Counted from the stretch's first letter, positions 25,619 to 37,529 are shown. The stretch: DNA of 64,000 bases from Luteimonas fraxinea (GCF_021233355.1 NZ_CP089507.1:2977001-3041000); one strand, 5' to 3'. Program-made: numbers and translations. The notes: a model not told the origin generated them from the letters alone.

Positions 25619-28471
25619 TCAGAAGCGCTGGATGTATTCCATGTACATGAAACGGCCCGGAACGTCGTACTGCGGATCGAACGAGTTCGCGAACGTGGTG
25701 TAGCTGACCGGCGGTTCCTTGTCGAAGAGGTTGGTCACACCCGCCTTGATCGTGGCGTCCCAAGGCAGGTTGTAGCGGGCCTGCACGTCGTGATACGTCG
25801 TCGCGCCCAGCTTATTGCGTCCGAAATCGCCGCGATCTGGCGCTGTGCAGAATGCGACGAACGCGCAGTCTTCGTAAAGGCCGGAGAAGTATCGGCTGCT
25901 GAAGGTTGCGCCGAAGTCACCGAGCTGCCAATCGAGCGACACATTGCCACGCAGGCGCCAGTACGGATCGCGATCGAGGTAGCGGCCGCTGAACTTCTCA
26001 GCTTCCGACGCCGCAGTGATCTGCTGGTCGTACTTGGACACGTAGGACGTATCCAAGGTGAAGCCGAAGCTGCCGTACTGCGTTTCAGGCATGCGGTAGC
26101 TGACATTGAAGTCGTAGCCTTCGACGTCGACGACGCTGAGATTCTGCGGGGTCAGGCTGATGTTGCCGATCTGGAAGTCTTCCGGGCGACGTGTGATCAG
26201 ACCGCAGAGCGCCTGGTCACCTGCGCTGTAGCACTGCTCCACGATGAATGCGGTCGAGAGCGTAGTGATCGCGTTGTCGATCTTGATGCTCCACCAGTCC
26301 AGCGACAGATTCAGGCCGTCGACGAACGAGGGGCTGAAGACCAGCCCCAGCGTCTTGCTGACCGATTCTTCGGGACCCACGTCCGGGTTGCCGCCGACCT
26401 GGAACGGATACAGCGTCTGCCCGTTGAAGCCCGGACCGGCGTTGGTCTGCTGGATGAAGCCGGCAGGTGCACCGGCTGCCGCGCAATTGGCAGCGATGGC
26501 TGCGTTACGGCCCGAGAAGTCTTCCGAACAGATGTCACCAAAGCTGATGAACGAATCACTCTGGCCGCCGAAGAGGGTCGAGATCGGCGGGGCCCGGAAT
26601 CCCTGCGCCCAGTTGCCACGTACCAGCAGCGATTCCACCGGCTTCCACTTGAAGCCGGCCTTGCTGTTGGTGGTATCGCCGAAGTTGCTGTAATCCGAGT
26701 AACGCGAGGCCACGCTGAACTCGAGAAGGTCTGCGAGCGGCACATCCGCGAGCACCGGGATCAGCAGCTCGGCGTAGATTTCGTCGAGATCGTAAGCGCC
26801 CGAGGTCGGCTGACGGGAGTTGCCCGAGGTAAAGCCGGCAGCGACAAATGCGTCCGGACGATCGAAGCCACTTTCCTTGCGGGATTCCACGCCTGCCGCG
26901 AAGCCCATCATGCCGCCCGGCAATTCAACGATCTCGCCGCTGATGTTGGCGGTGAAGGATTCGCTGCGGCCCTGGAACGCGTCCTGCGCAGTGAACAGGA
27001 GGTAGTCGAGCATCTCCTGAGTCACGCCGCCGGCCGGGGAAAGCGGATTGAAGGGTACGCAACCGTCGATGATGTTGCCGCCGGGCGCGTCGACGCAGAC
27101 CACACGGCCGTCACGGAGTTCGGACGGACCCACACCAGCGCGCACGTTCAGCACGTTCACGTCACCGATCTGCGCATCTTCCTGGTCCGACCGGTTGAAG
27201 TTGTAGCCCACATCCCAGTTGAACAGCCGGTCAGCGAACTCGAAGTTTCCTTCGATACCCGCGTAGACGTGGAAGGTCTTGACGTTCTGCTGATAGACGC
27301 GGTCCTGCTCGGTCAGGCGGTGGCTCCACGCCACATCACGACCGTCGCCACCGTACAGGGTGTTGTACGGATTGTAGTAGCTGTCGCCACTCATGAAGTC
27401 GTTGTTGCTCACGCCGCCATTGAGAGGGAAGCCCGCCAGCTGCTGCTCCGAACGACGTTCGTTGTACAGAGCATCCGCGACAAAAGTCAGGTTGTCAGTG
27501 ACCTCGTGCCGGCCTTTCATGTACAGAGAGGTACGGGTCTGCGGGGTCAGCAAATAGTTGTCGGCAGCGAAATTGTAGGCATCCTGGCCTGCAGCAAAAG
27601 GCTGGAACTGACCGATCGCGTAACGCGGATCGTCGCTCGGGCCGGTGCCGGTCGCGCCGGGGCGAACGACGATCGAATTGCTGCCCGGGCCTCCGACGTT
27701 GTCCGGATCGACGCCGTTGTTCCAGATGCGGCCGTTGCTGCTGAAACCGCTGAAGCCGGCCGGGTCGCGCCTGAACGACGGGACGCGCGAAATCGCACGG
27801 TCACCGGCGCTCACTTCCTTTTCATCGACGCGCGACAGGCTGATCACGACATTGCTGCGATCGTTGCCTGCACCGAGCGTCGCTTCGACCGCAGCGCGCT
27901 CACCGTCACCCTGGCTGAACTGGCCGTAATAGACGCGGGCTTCAGCGCCCTCGTAATCACGACGCGTGATGATGTTTACGACACCGGCAATCGCGTCAGA
28001 ACCATAGATCGAAGACGCACCATCCTTCAGGACTTCGATGCGCTCAATCATGGCGGAAGGAATGGTGTTGAGGTCGACCGAGCCGCCCAGCCCCTGAACC
28101 CAGCGGCGGCCATCAACGAGCACCAGCGTGCGCGATGCGCCGAGGTTGCGCAGCGACACGGTGGCCGAACCGTCACCGCCGTTGTTGAAGGTGCGGTTGA
28201 TATTGGAGCCGTTGGCCGAAATGCGCTGCAGGACCTCGGCAACGGAGGTCAGGCCCTGCTTTTCGATCGCCGCGCGGTCCAGAACCAGCACCGGCTGTGA
28301 GGATTCGGCATCGACCGAACGAATGCGCGAACCGGTCACTTCGATGCGGTCGAGAGTGGTGGCTTCCTGCTCACTCTGCGCAAGTGCGATACCGGTGCCC
28401 GCCGCACTGGTGGCGCCTGCGACGAGCGCGAACGTAATCGCATCGCGCAGTTGGGTGGTCTTGAACTTCAT
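25619..28471 (-). CDS. Large TonB-dependent receptor (substrate unknown)
   Basis: A 950-residue outer-membrane receptor. Signal peptide about 1-32 (MKFKTTQLRDAITFALVAGA... to ALAQ). Then the TonB box/plug: LDRIEVTGSRIRSVDAESSQ, QGLTSVAEVLQRISANGSNI and IERIEVLKDGASSIYGSDAI. A long barrel follows with the conserved VRGNWAQGFRAPPISTLFGG, NPDVGPEESVSKTLGLVFSP and an aromatic end YMEYIQRF. This is the size and plug style of the xanthomonad receptors linked to carbohydrate or peptide uptake rather than siderophores; no partner enzyme adjoins it. Base composition is slightly less GC-rich than the neighbours. SD GGAGAGAGAG stands directly before ATG 28471. Confidence 0.93.
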   Translation of the reverse strand: MKFKTTQLRDAITFALVAGATSAAGTGIALAQSEQEATTLDRIEVTGSRIRSVDAESSQPVLVLDRAAIEKQGLTSVAEVLQRISANGSNINRTFNNGGDGSATVSLRNLGASRTLVLVDGRRWVQGLGGSVDLNTIPSAMIERIEVLKDGASSIYGSDAIAGVVNIITRRDYEGAEARVYYGQFSQGDGERAAVEATLGAGNDRSNVVISLSRVDEKEVSAGDRAISRVPSFRRDPAGFSGFSSNGRIWNNGVDPDNVGGPGSNSIVVRPGATGTGPSDDPRYAIGQFQPFAAGQDAYNFAADNYLLTPQTRTSLYMKGRHEVTDNLTFVADALYNERRSEQQLAGFPLNGGVSNNDFMSGDSYYNPYNTLYGGDGRDVAWSHRLTEQDRVYQQNVKTFHVYAGIEGNFEFADRLFNWDVGYNFNRSDQEDAQIGDVNVLNVRAGVGPSELRDGRVVCVDAPGGNIIDGCVPFNPLSPAGGVTQEMLDYLLFTAQDAFQGRSESFTANISGEIVELPGGMMGFAAGVESRKESGFDRPDAFVAAGFTSGNSRQPTSGAYDLDEIYAELLIPVLADVPLADLLEFSVASRYSDYSNFGDTTNSKAGFKWKPVESLLVRGNWAQGFRAPPISTLFGGQSDSFISFGDICSEDFSGRNAAIAANCAAAGAPAGFIQQTNAGPGFNGQTLYPFQVGGNPDVGPEESVSKTLGLVFSPSFVDGLNLSLDWWSIKIDNAITTLSTAFIVEQCYSAGDQALCGLITRRPEDFQIGNISLTPQNLSVVDVEGYDFNVSYRMPETQYGSFGFTLDTSYVSKYDQQITAASEAEKFSGRYLDRDPYWRLRGNVSLDWQLGDFGATFSSRYFSGLYEDCAFVAFCTAPDRGDFGRNKLGATTYHDVQARYNLPWDATIKAGVTNLFDKEPPVSYTTFANSFDPQYDVPGRFMYMEYIQRF

Positions 28472-28968
28472 CTGTCTCTCTCTCCAAGTGAGTCTCGGGA
28501 TTTCCCCAAAGTAACCGACCGAGTGGATCAAATTGATCGCCAAACTCGGCAAGGTCGGCCCGATACTAGACCGGTCTTGGAATAAATTAAAGTGTCGTTA
28601 AGTTATGAATTTCCGAACCCGCATTCAGTGAGCGGTTACGGACCGAAGTGTCCATCTGGATGGAACACAATCAATGGACGCGACTAAGAGGAGGCGAGTA
28701 GGCTGCGCTACACGCCTAAACCTCTTCGCGTTCGTCATTTGAAGAGTCGAGATCTCGGACGCGCGCGCGTCGGACAAGAGTTGACGAGCGGTGAAGGGAG
28801 TGCGCGCACTGGCTCACTTGGCGCAAACGCATCGCAGCCGCCTGACCCCATCAGTCTGCGGCCTACTTTTGGCGACGGGCGCTGGTCGTTACTGAAATAT
28901 TGCCTGCCACGTGGTGCAAGCGGTGACTTAGCTATGACGCCCCAGGACGGGGCTGCTATCCAAGACCG
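28472..28968. other. 497-bp intergenic region upstream of the receptor
   Basis: It holds the receptor's promoter region: an AT-rich patch (about 28580-28612) about 110-140 bp before the ATG, the likeliest place for promoter elements, though I cannot fix a -35/-10 pair. The distal half (28740-28968) has open frames but no coding character. A short GCCCC/GGGGC stem (28939-28953) lies just past the stop of the next minus-strand gene. Confidence 0.5.
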
Positions 28969-29820
28969 TCAGAGATCCTGCTGGTACCGGATATACGGCA
29001 CCGCGCCCTCGTCGTCCGCGTTCTCGGTCATCTTCGAGAACGGGTTCTTGCCCCGGGTGATCACGTTGTCTGCGCCGACTGTGAGCTGGCCGCTCCACGG
29101 GGTGCGCCAGCTGACGCCGAGGCCGACGCCTTCCCATTTCGGGAGGCCGGGGGTGTCGACGACCTGGCCGACGATGTTGGCGCTGAAGCGGCCGATGCCG
29201 CCGCCGACGCTGAGGCTTCGGCTGGTCCAGTGGTCACTGAGTGTGGCAGGCGCGGCCGATGTCGGGATCAGCGTGGCCTTGGCCAGGGTGCCGGCGAGCG
29301 AGACGTAAGCGTCGTCGCCGATGTCTTTCTTGGCAAAAACGGTTAGGTCGTGGAGATCGACCTGGCCAGCCGAGGCGACCCGCGACGGGCTGAGGAAGCC
29401 GGGCAGGGTGTCGCGGCCTTCGCCGAGCGTCAGGCCCACGCCGCCGCCGGGACGGCTCAGGCTCGCCGTCGCACTGGCACGACGGGCGCCAGGCGTGTTG
29501 TCACCGACAGAAGCCAGCTGGCAGTTGCGCGCCAGGCTGCTGACGGCGCCGTTGAAGCTGCTGCCGGGGCTGCATAGCAGGGCCAGCGAGCTGCCCGATT
29601 CAAGGCCGAACGCGGCGTCGAACTGGCTTTCGCCGAAGCGCCAGCGGCGGCTCGACTGGTTGGCGGTCGCGGGTTCGAGGACCAGGAAGGCCTCGACCTT
29701 GCCGGAGGTGTCGAGTACGGGCAGGACGGTCTGGTTGCGTTTTTCCTGCGCGGCCGCGCCCGAGGCCGCCGCGAGGGCGAGACCGAGGGCAAGTACGAGG
29801 CGCGTGACAGGCAATCGCAT
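28969..29820 (-). CDS. Exported orphan protein, outer-membrane-type (function unknown)
   Basis: 283 residues with a clean signal peptide (MRLPVTRLVLALGLALAAAS GAAAQ, about 1-25). The mature part is Gly/Ser/Thr-rich with alternating short hydrophobic strands (VDLHDLTVFAKKDIGDDAYV, RSLSVGGGIGRFSANIVGQV, GVGLGVSWRTPWSGQLTVGA), which suggests a small beta-barrel or surface protein. Two Cys (LLCSPGSS and ARNCQLA) could form a disulfide. I do not recognise a family. The frame continues upstream of ATG 29820, but the signal peptide fixes this start. It has its own promoter. Confidence 0.7.
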   Translation of the reverse strand: MRLPVTRLVLALGLALAAASGAAAQEKRNQTVLPVLDTSGKVEAFLVLEPATANQSSRRWRFGESQFDAAFGLESGSSLALLCSPGSSFNGAVSSLARNCQLASVGDNTPGARRASATASLSRPGGGVGLTLGEGRDTLPGFLSPSRVASAGQVDLHDLTVFAKKDIGDDAYVSLAGTLAKATLIPTSAAPATLSDHWTSRSLSVGGGIGRFSANIVGQVVDTPGLPKWEGVGLGVSWRTPWSGQLTVGADNVITRGKNPFSKMTENADDEGAVPYIRYQQDL

Positions 29821-29872
29821 GGCCGTTGTGACCCGGGCTCGGCCCGGAAGTTCCCCTATCGTTCGTTCCGGG

Positions 29873-29901
29873 ACTCTAGAACATTTATATTTCTTTAACA
29901 A
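29873..29901 (-). promoter_or_regulatory. Promoter of the exported orphan protein
   Basis: On the minus strand TTGTTA (complement of 29896-29901), a 17-bp AT-rich spacer, then TAGAGT (29873-29878). Predicted start about 45 bp before ATG 29820. The AT-rich patch stands out from the GC-rich flanks. Confidence 0.7.
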
Positions 29902-29925
29902 TCTGCGCCGGGCAACCGGATGGCG

Positions 29926-30828
29926 TTACTGCAACCGCTCCGACACTTCCACGTCGACTTCGGGCGTTTCGAGCAGCTGTTCGATCTGTTCGGCACTGAA
30001 TCCGTAGGACTGTCCACAGAACTCGCAGATCACCTTGGCTTCCCCATCGACGACCGCGGCGCGGGCTTCTTCTGCCCCGAGCGATACCAGCATCTCTTCG
30101 ACGCGTCCCCGCGAACAGGAGCAACCGAAGGTCAACGCTCGTTCCCCGAGCAACTGCGGAGCGTCTTCCGGGAACAAACGTGACAGCAGCGTCTCGGTGG
30201 GCCATCGAAGCAGTTCCGCCGTCGACAGCGTGTCAAACAGAGCGCTGGCGCGGTTCCAGCCATCGTCGTCGCCTTCGTCACCCGGCAACTTCTGCAGCAT
30301 GAGGCCCGCGGCCTCGTCGCCGTCGACCGCCAGCAGGACGCGCGTGGGCAGTTGCTCCGACTGGCGGAAATAGTCCTCGAACGCGCCGGACAGCGACTCG
30401 GCCGTCAGTGCGACCAGGCCCTGATAGCGGTTGGGCTCGCGATGCGGCGAGGGGTTTTCGATCGTGATCGCCAGCAGTGCGTCATCACCGAGCGCGCGCA
30501 AGTCACGCGAAACGTCCGCGCCATCGCCGTCGAAGCGGGCGATGCCGCGGATCGTGCCGGCGGCCGTGCACTCTGCGAACAGCGTGCGCATCGGGCCCGG
30601 CGCGCGCAGTTGCACCGAGAGGCGACCGTCGACCTTGGCGTGACCGGTGAATAGCGCCGACGCCACGCAGGCTTCGCCCAGCATCTCTTCGATCGCCGGC
30701 GGGTAGGGGCCATTCGCGCGCACGGCTTGCCAGGCGTCGCGCAGATGGACGCGGACGCCGCGCACGCCGGCGGTCTGCAGAAGAAAGCGTGACAGGCGGT
30801 CGCTGTCGGGCTGGGCGATGTCGGTCAT
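29926..30828 (-). CDS. hslO: Redox-regulated chaperone Hsp33
   Basis: Cytosolic holdase activated by oxidative unfolding. 300 residues. The C-terminal zinc switch has all four cysteines: CSCSR (C236, C238) and CEFCG (C268, C271). The N-terminal core includes [39 protein letters not shown] (substrate/dimer region) and [21 protein letters not shown] [20 protein letters not shown] 30828 gives the usual MTD start; the frame extends 37 codons upstream into the mtgA promoter and is not favoured. Divergent from mtgA. Confidence 0.97.
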   Translation of the reverse strand: MTDIAQPDSDRLSRFLLQTAGVRGVRVHLRDAWQAVRANGPYPPAIEEMLGEACVASALFTGHAKVDGRLSVQLRAPGPMRTLFAECTAAGTIRGIARFDGDGADVSRDLRALGDDALLAITIENPSPHREPNRYQGLVALTAESLSGAFEDYFRQSEQLPTRVLLAVDGDEAAGLMLQKLPGDEGDDDGWNRASALFDTLSTAELLRWPTETLLSRLFPEDAPQLLGERALTFGCSCSRGRVEEMLVSLGAEEARAAVVDGEAKVICEFCGQSYGFSAEQIEQLLETPEVDVEVSERLQ

Positions 30829-30887
30829 GTCGGCTCGCGAAGGGATTTCGATTGGCGGCGTCAAGGGTGACCGATAGAGTGGCCGCC

Positions 30888-31646
30888 ATGGAACAACCGG
30901 CTCTCCGACATGGGGACGGCACTGCCGTCCCGCAAGCACGCCCCTCGTTCGCCCGCCGCTGGCTGCGGCGGCTGCTGTGGTTGGGCGTCCTGATCGCCGT
31001 GCTGCCTGTGTTGCAGGTGCTGGCGCTGCGCTTCATCGATCCGCCGTTTTCGACCTTCATGGCGATCCGGCAGGTCGAGGCCTGGACCGGCGGGGAGCGC
31101 GATTTCAACCTCTATTACCAATGGCGCGATTTCGACCGTATCGCGTCGTCGCTGCCGGTCTCTATGATCGCAGCCGAAGACCAGAATTTCGCCAGCCACC
31201 GCGGCTTCGATCTGGACGCGATCGAAAAGGCGCGCGCGCACAACGCGAGCGGCGGACGCATGCGCGGCGCTAGCACGATCAGCCAGCAGACGGCGAAGAA
31301 CCTGTTCCTTTGGGGCGGACGCAGCTGGGTGCGCAAAGGGCTGGAGGGGTACTACACGCTGCTGATCGAAACGCTGTGGCCGAAGACGCGGATCCTCGAG
31401 GTCTACGTCAACGTGGCCGAGTTCGGCGACGGGATCTACGGCGCGCAGGCCGCGGCGAAGCGGCACTTCGGTAAAGACGCAGCACAACTGAGCGCTGGGG
31501 AAAGCGCGCGGCTGGCGGCGGTGCTGCCGAGTCCGCAGCGCTATAACGCGTCGCGCCCCGGACCGTATGTGCAGCGACGCGCGCAATGGATCCAGCGCAA
31601 TGCGCGCCAGATCGGCGGCGAGTCCTATCTGGAGGCGCTCAAGTGA
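30888..31646 (+). CDS. mtgA: Monofunctional biosynthetic peptidoglycan transglycosylase
   Basis: Polymerises lipid II into glycan strands. 252 residues with an N-terminal membrane anchor (about 28-50) and a GT51 domain. The catalytic Glu is E97 in [33 protein letters not shown] and [20 protein letters not shown] are the next GT51 motifs. No transpeptidase domain follows. The stop overlaps the next gene's GTG start (GTGA at 31643-31646), so translation is coupled to the glycosyltransferase. Confidence 0.96.
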   Translation: MEQPALRHGDGTAVPQARPSFARRWLRRLLWLGVLIAVLPVLQVLALRFIDPPFSTFMAIRQVEAWTGGERDFNLYYQWRDFDRIASSLPVSMIAAEDQNFASHRGFDLDAIEKARAHNASGGRMRGASTISQQTAKNLFLWGGRSWVRKGLEGYYTLLIETLWPKTRILEVYVNVAEFGDGIYGAQAAAKRHFGKDAAQLSAGESARLAAVLPSPQRYNASRPGPYVQRRAQWIQRNARQIGGESYLEALK

Positions 31647-32623
31647 GTGCCCATGATCGGCTGACCATCGTCATCGCCGCGTTCGACGAGGCGCATGCGT
31701 TGCCGGTCCTGCATCCGCGCATCGCCGCGGTGATGGAGACGCTCGCCGCGGATGGCATCGACACGCGTGTTCTGTACGTCGACGACGGCAGTGGCGACGC
31801 GACCTGGCAGGTCCTGCAGGGCATCGCGGCCGGCGACGCACGCGTGGCGCTGCTGCGGCTGTCGCGCAATTTCGGCAAGGAAGTCGCGCTGACCGCAGGC
31901 CTCGATATGGTGACCGAGGGCGCGGCGATGATCCTCGATGCCGATGGCCAGGATCCGCCGGAACTGATTCCGCAGTTCGTCGCGCACTGGCGCAACGGCT
32001 ACGACGACGTGCACGGCACGCGGCTGAGCCGCGAGGGTGAGAGCTGGCTCAAGCGCTCGACCGCACATGTGTTCTATCGCGTCATCCAACGCCTCGCGAA
32101 GACGCCGGTGCCGGCCGACACCGGCGATTACCGGCTGCTGTCTCCCCGCGCGCTGGATGGGCTACGCCAGTTGCGCGAGCGGCATCGCTTCATGAAAGGG
32201 CTGTTCGGTTGGATCGGATTCAACCGCATCGCCGTGCCGTACGCGCGCGAGCAGCGCATCGCCGGACACACCAAGTTCGGCTTCTGGCGCCTGTGGAATT
32301 TCGCGCTCGATGGCGTGACGAGTTTTTCGACCGCACCCTTGCGACTGGCCACCTATGTCGGCGTGTTCACCGCCTGCGGCGCGTTCGCGTTCGCGCTGTA
32401 CGTGATCGGCAAGGCCCTGATGTACGGCGATCGCGTCGCGGGTTGGCCGACGATGATGGCGGTGATCCTGTTCCTCGGCGCCGTGCAGCTGGTCGCGCTG
32501 GGCGTGATCGGCGAGTACCTGGGACGCCTGTACGAGGAATCCAAGCAGCGCCCGCTCTATCTGGTGAGCGCCTGGCACCCGGCGCCCGGACCGGGCGCGT
32601 TGAACCGGCTGTCCAACGTCTGA
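31643..32623 (+). CDS. Family-2 glycosyltransferase of the GtrB/DPM1 (polyprenyl-phosphate) type
   Basis: A 326-residue GT-A enzyme with two C-terminal membrane helices (about 230-255, 265-290), the layout of GtrB/ArnC/YkcC-type transferases that make undecaprenyl-phosphate-linked sugars. Motifs: [48 protein letters not shown] (DxD) and [12 protein letters not shown]. Start at GTG 31643 overlaps the mtgA stop. The translational link with mtgA suggests a cell-envelope role such as modification of teichoic/LPS or peptidoglycan precursors; the acceptor is not deducible. No GtrA-like flippase is adjacent. Confidence 0.9.
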   Translation: MSAHDRLTIVIAAFDEAHALPVLHPRIAAVMETLAADGIDTRVLYVDDGSGDATWQVLQGIAAGDARVALLRLSRNFGKEVALTAGLDMVTEGAAMILDADGQDPPELIPQFVAHWRNGYDDVHGTRLSREGESWLKRSTAHVFYRVIQRLAKTPVPADTGDYRLLSPRALDGLRQLRERHRFMKGLFGWIGFNRIAVPYAREQRIAGHTKFGFWRLWNFALDGVTSFSTAPLRLATYVGVFTACGAFAFALYVIGKALMYGDRVAGWPTMMAVILFLGAVQLVALGVIGEYLGRLYEESKQRPLYLVSAWHPAPGPGALNRLSNV

Positions 32624-32627
32624 TCGT

Positions 32628-34598
32628 CTACTTGGCATACGGGCCGCCGCAACCGCTGTCTTCGCCGCCGCCCAGTTCCAGCGTCGCGAGCAGTGCGGCC
32701 GGCGGCGCGATCGAGCCGAGCGCGAGCGCGATGGCGCCGCGCAGGCCCAGACGCGCGAGATCGGGTCGGAAGCTCGGCGATGCGAAGGTGCCGCCGATCG
32801 TCAAAGGCGTACGCAGCGCAAGAATGCTGCGGTCCTTGGGGCGCGGACGCAGCAGCAGATCCAGTTGTTCCTCGCGCAGATTGATCGTGCCTTCGCCGAG
32901 GATGATGGTGTCGGTGGTGTCGAACGCGAACGCGCGACTTTCCATCACGCCTCGCTGTACGCCGAAGTCCGCGAACGCGCAGCGCACCGGAATCTGCTTG
33001 TCGTTGCCGATTAGATATTTCAGCGTCTCGTAGACATCGATGCCGGCCAGTTCGACCAGCAGGTTGCTGACCCGTCCGGCGCCCATGCCGACCGCGACGT
33101 CGCCGTTCGCGCTGCCCAGCATTGCGGCGACCGAGTTGCCGGTGCCGGCGAGATTGAAATCGCCACCGATCCGGCCAACCGCCTCGCCGGCAAGCGTATC
33201 GGGCGGGAACAGCCCGCCGAGGCTGATGCGACGCACCGAGGCCTGCAAACGGGTCTGGATGACGTCCTGACGCGCGTCGAGCCGGATGTTGGAACGGATG
33301 TTGCCGCCGGCCACGCCGAAGTTCAGCGGTTCGAGCTGCAGCAGACCGGCATCGAGCTTGAGATGCGCGTCCATGTCGTCGATCGGCAGCTTCGGCGCAT
33401 TGATGCGCTGCGCGCGCAGGCGCACGTCGGCGTCCATAGCCCGCAGTTTCGCGAGGTCGTAGGGCGTATCGGGCAGAACGCGGCCCTTGGCCGCGAGCGC
33501 GCGTTCGCGTTCGACGAGTTCGGGGTCGAGCGCGTCGCCTTCGGTATCCGGCGTGCCGCCGATGAAACCGGCGAGATCATCGAAGTCGAGGCGCTTGGAG
33601 ACCAGATCGGCCTTCAGGAACGGACGTTCGCCGCCGAGCGTGATCGCGGCGGAACCGCCGAGATCGCTCTGGCCGACCTTGCCGGTGAAGCCGTCGTAGT
33701 GCCACGTGGCCGCGTCGCGGGTCAGACGACCGTCGAGCGCGTAGGGCGGCGTGTCGGGCAGGGCGACGCCGACGAGCGGAAACAGATCGGCGAGATTGCG
33801 ACCCGACAGTGCGAACTGCAGATCGAAGTCGCGCAACTGGAAAGGCGCAACCAGCGAACCGCGCACATGGGCGCGCGTGGCGCCGGCGCGGGCACGCAGA
33901 TCGATGCGGTACGGCTTGTCGGTGTCCTGCAGCGCGAGCGGCGACTCGGCCACGCCCTCCAGCGTGAACCGGTTGTTGGTCCAGCTGCCGCCGCCTTCGA
34001 TGCCGATCGCCGGCGCGGCATCTTCGCCGCCGCGCGATTCACGGCTGGCCAGGCGCACGTCGATGTCGGTCTGGCCCGGCACATCGAGATAGCGCAGGCG
34101 GCCGTCTTCGACCCACAGCCGACGGATCTGCGGCGGCGGGCCATCGCCGCCGCCACCAAACGCGATGTCCCAGTTACCGGTGCCGCCATCGGAATTGGTT
34201 TCCAGGCGCAGGATCGGTTTCACCAGCCGGATTTCGGGCAGCCGCACTTCGCGCTTGAACAGCAGCGGGAAGACCTCGATTTTGATCTCCAGCCGCTCGA
34301 CCGAGGCCATCGTCTGTGACTCGGACCAGTCCGCATTCGCAAACCGCAAGGCGTCGGCGCGGACGGTGGTCGTGCGGCCCAGATCGACATCGAGATCGCC
34401 GCCGATGACCAGTGCGCGGCCGGTGCGGGCTTCGACGATGCGTTCGACCGGACCTTTGAACCAGTTCCAGTCCCAAAGGAGAACCAGCAGCACGATCGCC
34501 ACCAGAAGCACGAGCGCAACGACGCGCAGCGGTCGAGACGATGCGAATCGACGGAAACGCGGACGGGGCGATGCGGGAGATGGGGGCGTGGTCGTCAT
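32628..34598 (-). CDS. AsmA-family envelope protein
   Basis: A 656-residue inner-membrane-anchored periplasmic protein. One N-terminal membrane segment (about 25-43) follows a basic tail; the rest is the extended beta-rich AsmA body: VIGGDLDVDLGRTTTVRADA, IEVFPLLFKREVRLPEIRLV, and C-terminal AsmA_2 features (GGDFNLAGTGNSVAAMLGSA, LLLRPRPKDRSILALRTPL). AsmA-like proteins are lipid-transport bridges or assembly factors between the membranes. The C-terminal CGGPYAK tail contains a lone Cys. Convergent with the glycosyltransferase gene, 4 bp apart. Confidence 0.92.
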   Translation of the reverse strand: MTTTPPSPASPRPRFRRFASSRPLRVVALVLLVAIVLLVLLWDWNWFKGPVERIVEARTGRALVIGGDLDVDLGRTTTVRADALRFANADWSESQTMASVERLEIKIEVFPLLFKREVRLPEIRLVKPILRLETNSDGGTGNWDIAFGGGGDGPPPQIRRLWVEDGRLRYLDVPGQTDIDVRLASRESRGGEDAAPAIGIEGGGSWTNNRFTLEGVAESPLALQDTDKPYRIDLRARAGATRAHVRGSLVAPFQLRDFDLQFALSGRNLADLFPLVGVALPDTPPYALDGRLTRDAATWHYDGFTGKVGQSDLGGSAAITLGGERPFLKADLVSKRLDFDDLAGFIGGTPDTEGDALDPELVERERALAAKGRVLPDTPYDLAKLRAMDADVRLRAQRINAPKLPIDDMDAHLKLDAGLLQLEPLNFGVAGGNIRSNIRLDARQDVIQTRLQASVRRISLGGLFPPDTLAGEAVGRIGGDFNLAGTGNSVAAMLGSANGDVAVGMGAGRVSNLLVELAGIDVYETLKYLIGNDKQIPVRCAFADFGVQRGVMESRAFAFDTTDTIILGEGTINLREEQLDLLLRPRPKDRSILALRTPLTIGGTFASPSFRPDLARLGLRGAIALALGSIAPPAALLATLELGGGEDSGCGGPYAK

Positions 34599-34671
34599 GG
34601 GGGGCCTTGTTCAGCCCCACCATCGACGCGCCGCGGTCAACTGCGGGTGAATGTTCCGTTGCGGTTCGGCA

Positions 34672-35064
34672 TCACGACGCGTCCGCGGGCCCCGAGTCCG
34701 GCAGTGCGGTTTCGGTGCAGCGCACAGTGCGGCCGTTGTCCTGTGACAGTTCGGCGCCGGCATCGGTGGTGACGAAACGCAGGCCGACCTCCGACCACAC
34801 CGGCGGCTGGCTGCCGCGGATCACGCCGAGATTGACGATGCGGCCATCGGTCATGCGCAGTCGGGCGAAGCGACCTTCGCGGATGATCTCGACGATGGCG
34901 GCCGTCGGGCAGTCGTAGGCCGCGGTGACGGTTTCCGGCGCGGGCGCAGGCGTCGCGGGCGGCGGCGCGGGCGCGGCCACGGGTGCAGGCGGCGCCGGTG
35001 GTTCGGCGGAACAGGCCGCCAGCATGACGACGGCGAGGGCGGACAACAGCGGGACGGATCGCAT
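34672..35064 (-). CDS. Small lipoprotein, MliC-like
   Basis: 130 residues with a lipoprotein signal: MRSVPLLSALAVVMLAACSAEPP, lipobox LAAC with acylated C18. A Pro/Ala linker (about 20-45) is followed by a compact domain: AYDCPTAAIVEIIREGRFAR, NLGVIRGSQPPVWSEVGLRF and VRCTE. The two Cys and strand pattern resemble membrane-bound inhibitors of C-type lysozyme (MliC), but the family's serine/lysine active-site motif is not clear, so function is tentative. SD GGAG precedes ATG 35064. Confidence 0.75.
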   Translation of the reverse strand: MRSVPLLSALAVVMLAACSAEPPAPPAPVAAPAPPPATPAPAPETVTAAYDCPTAAIVEIIREGRFARLRMTDGRIVNLGVIRGSQPPVWSEVGLRFVTTDAGAELSQDNGRTVRCTETALPDSGPADAS

Positions 35065-35120
35065 GCGGAACTCCGGCGTGGGCGACGACCGCTTGATTGT
35101 CGCGACGCGCGCGCTGGCGA

Positions 35121-35777
35121 TCAACGCGCCGGCACGACCTGGGCCAGCACGGCCACGTAATGGCAGACGCTGCCGCCGATGCAGAACAGGTGCCAGATCG
35201 CATGCGCGTAGGGAATCGAATCGCGCATGTAGAAGAAGGTGCCGGCCGTGTAGAACACGCCGCCTGCGATGATCCAGCTCAGCGTCCAGGTATCGAGCGC
35301 GGCCGCGACCGGGCCGATCGCGATCACTACCAGCCAGCCCATCGCCACATAGATCGCGGTCGACAGACCGCGGAAGCGGCCGGTGTAGAACAGCTTGAAC
35401 ACCACGCCCGCCAGCGCGAGCGTCCAGATGATGCCGAACAGCCACCAGCCCAGCGTGCCGCGCAATCCGATCAGCGTGAAGGGCGTATAGGTGCCGGCGA
35501 TCAGCAGATAGATCGCGCAGTGGTCGAATACTTTCAGGCGGCCCTTGGCCACCGGGTGTTCGACCGCGTGGTACAGCGTGGACGCCAGATACAGCAGCAG
35601 CAGCGAGACGCCGAACACGATCGATGCGCCGAGTTGCCAGCCGTTGCCGTAGAGCGCGGCCAGGGTGATCAGGACCGCACCGCCGGCGAGCGCGGCGGTC
35701 GCGCCGAGACCGTGGGTCAGGGCGCTGGCAAACTCTTCACGCTTCGCGCGGAGCGAACGGGGCGGGGCGGTGGTCAT
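35121..35777 (-). CDS. Hemolysin III / PAQR family membrane protein
   Basis: 218 residues with seven membrane helices typical of YqfA/HlyIII. Conserved metal-site residues: Ser/His in LYLASTLYHAVEH, Asp/His in FDHCAIYLLIAGTYTPF, and His/His in IPYAHAIWHLFCIGGSVCHY. The family shares the ceramidase/PAQR hydrolase fold; despite the name, pore-forming activity is not established for most members. The start MTTAPPRSLRAKREEFASAL is the standard N-terminus. Confidence 0.94.
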   Translation of the reverse strand: MTTAPPRSLRAKREEFASALTHGLGATAALAGGAVLITLAALYGNGWQLGASIVFGVSLLLLYLASTLYHAVEHPVAKGRLKVFDHCAIYLLIAGTYTPFTLIGLRGTLGWWLFGIIWTLALAGVVFKLFYTGRFRGLSTAIYVAMGWLVVIAIGPVAAALDTWTLSWIIAGGVFYTAGTFFYMRDSIPYAHAIWHLFCIGGSVCHYVAVLAQVVPAR

Positions 35778-35853
35778 CGACGTCCGGCTGGGGGATTGGA
35801 CTGCCGCGAAGTATGACCGCGAGCCCGTGTCCTGTCAGAGATCGCGGCGCGGA

Positions 35854-37458
<1,605 letters not shown>

Positions 37459-37529
37459 GCGGGCGGCCGCGCGGGTGCGCGCAGGCGGGAATCGGGAAGC
37501 CGCCGATTATACGACGCCGTGCGGCGGGC

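Noticed and set aside
25790..28300. 836-codon plus-strand frame opposite the second TonB receptor
   Set aside because: Antisense of a receptor with signal peptide, plug and barrel motifs; no independent start site or domain.
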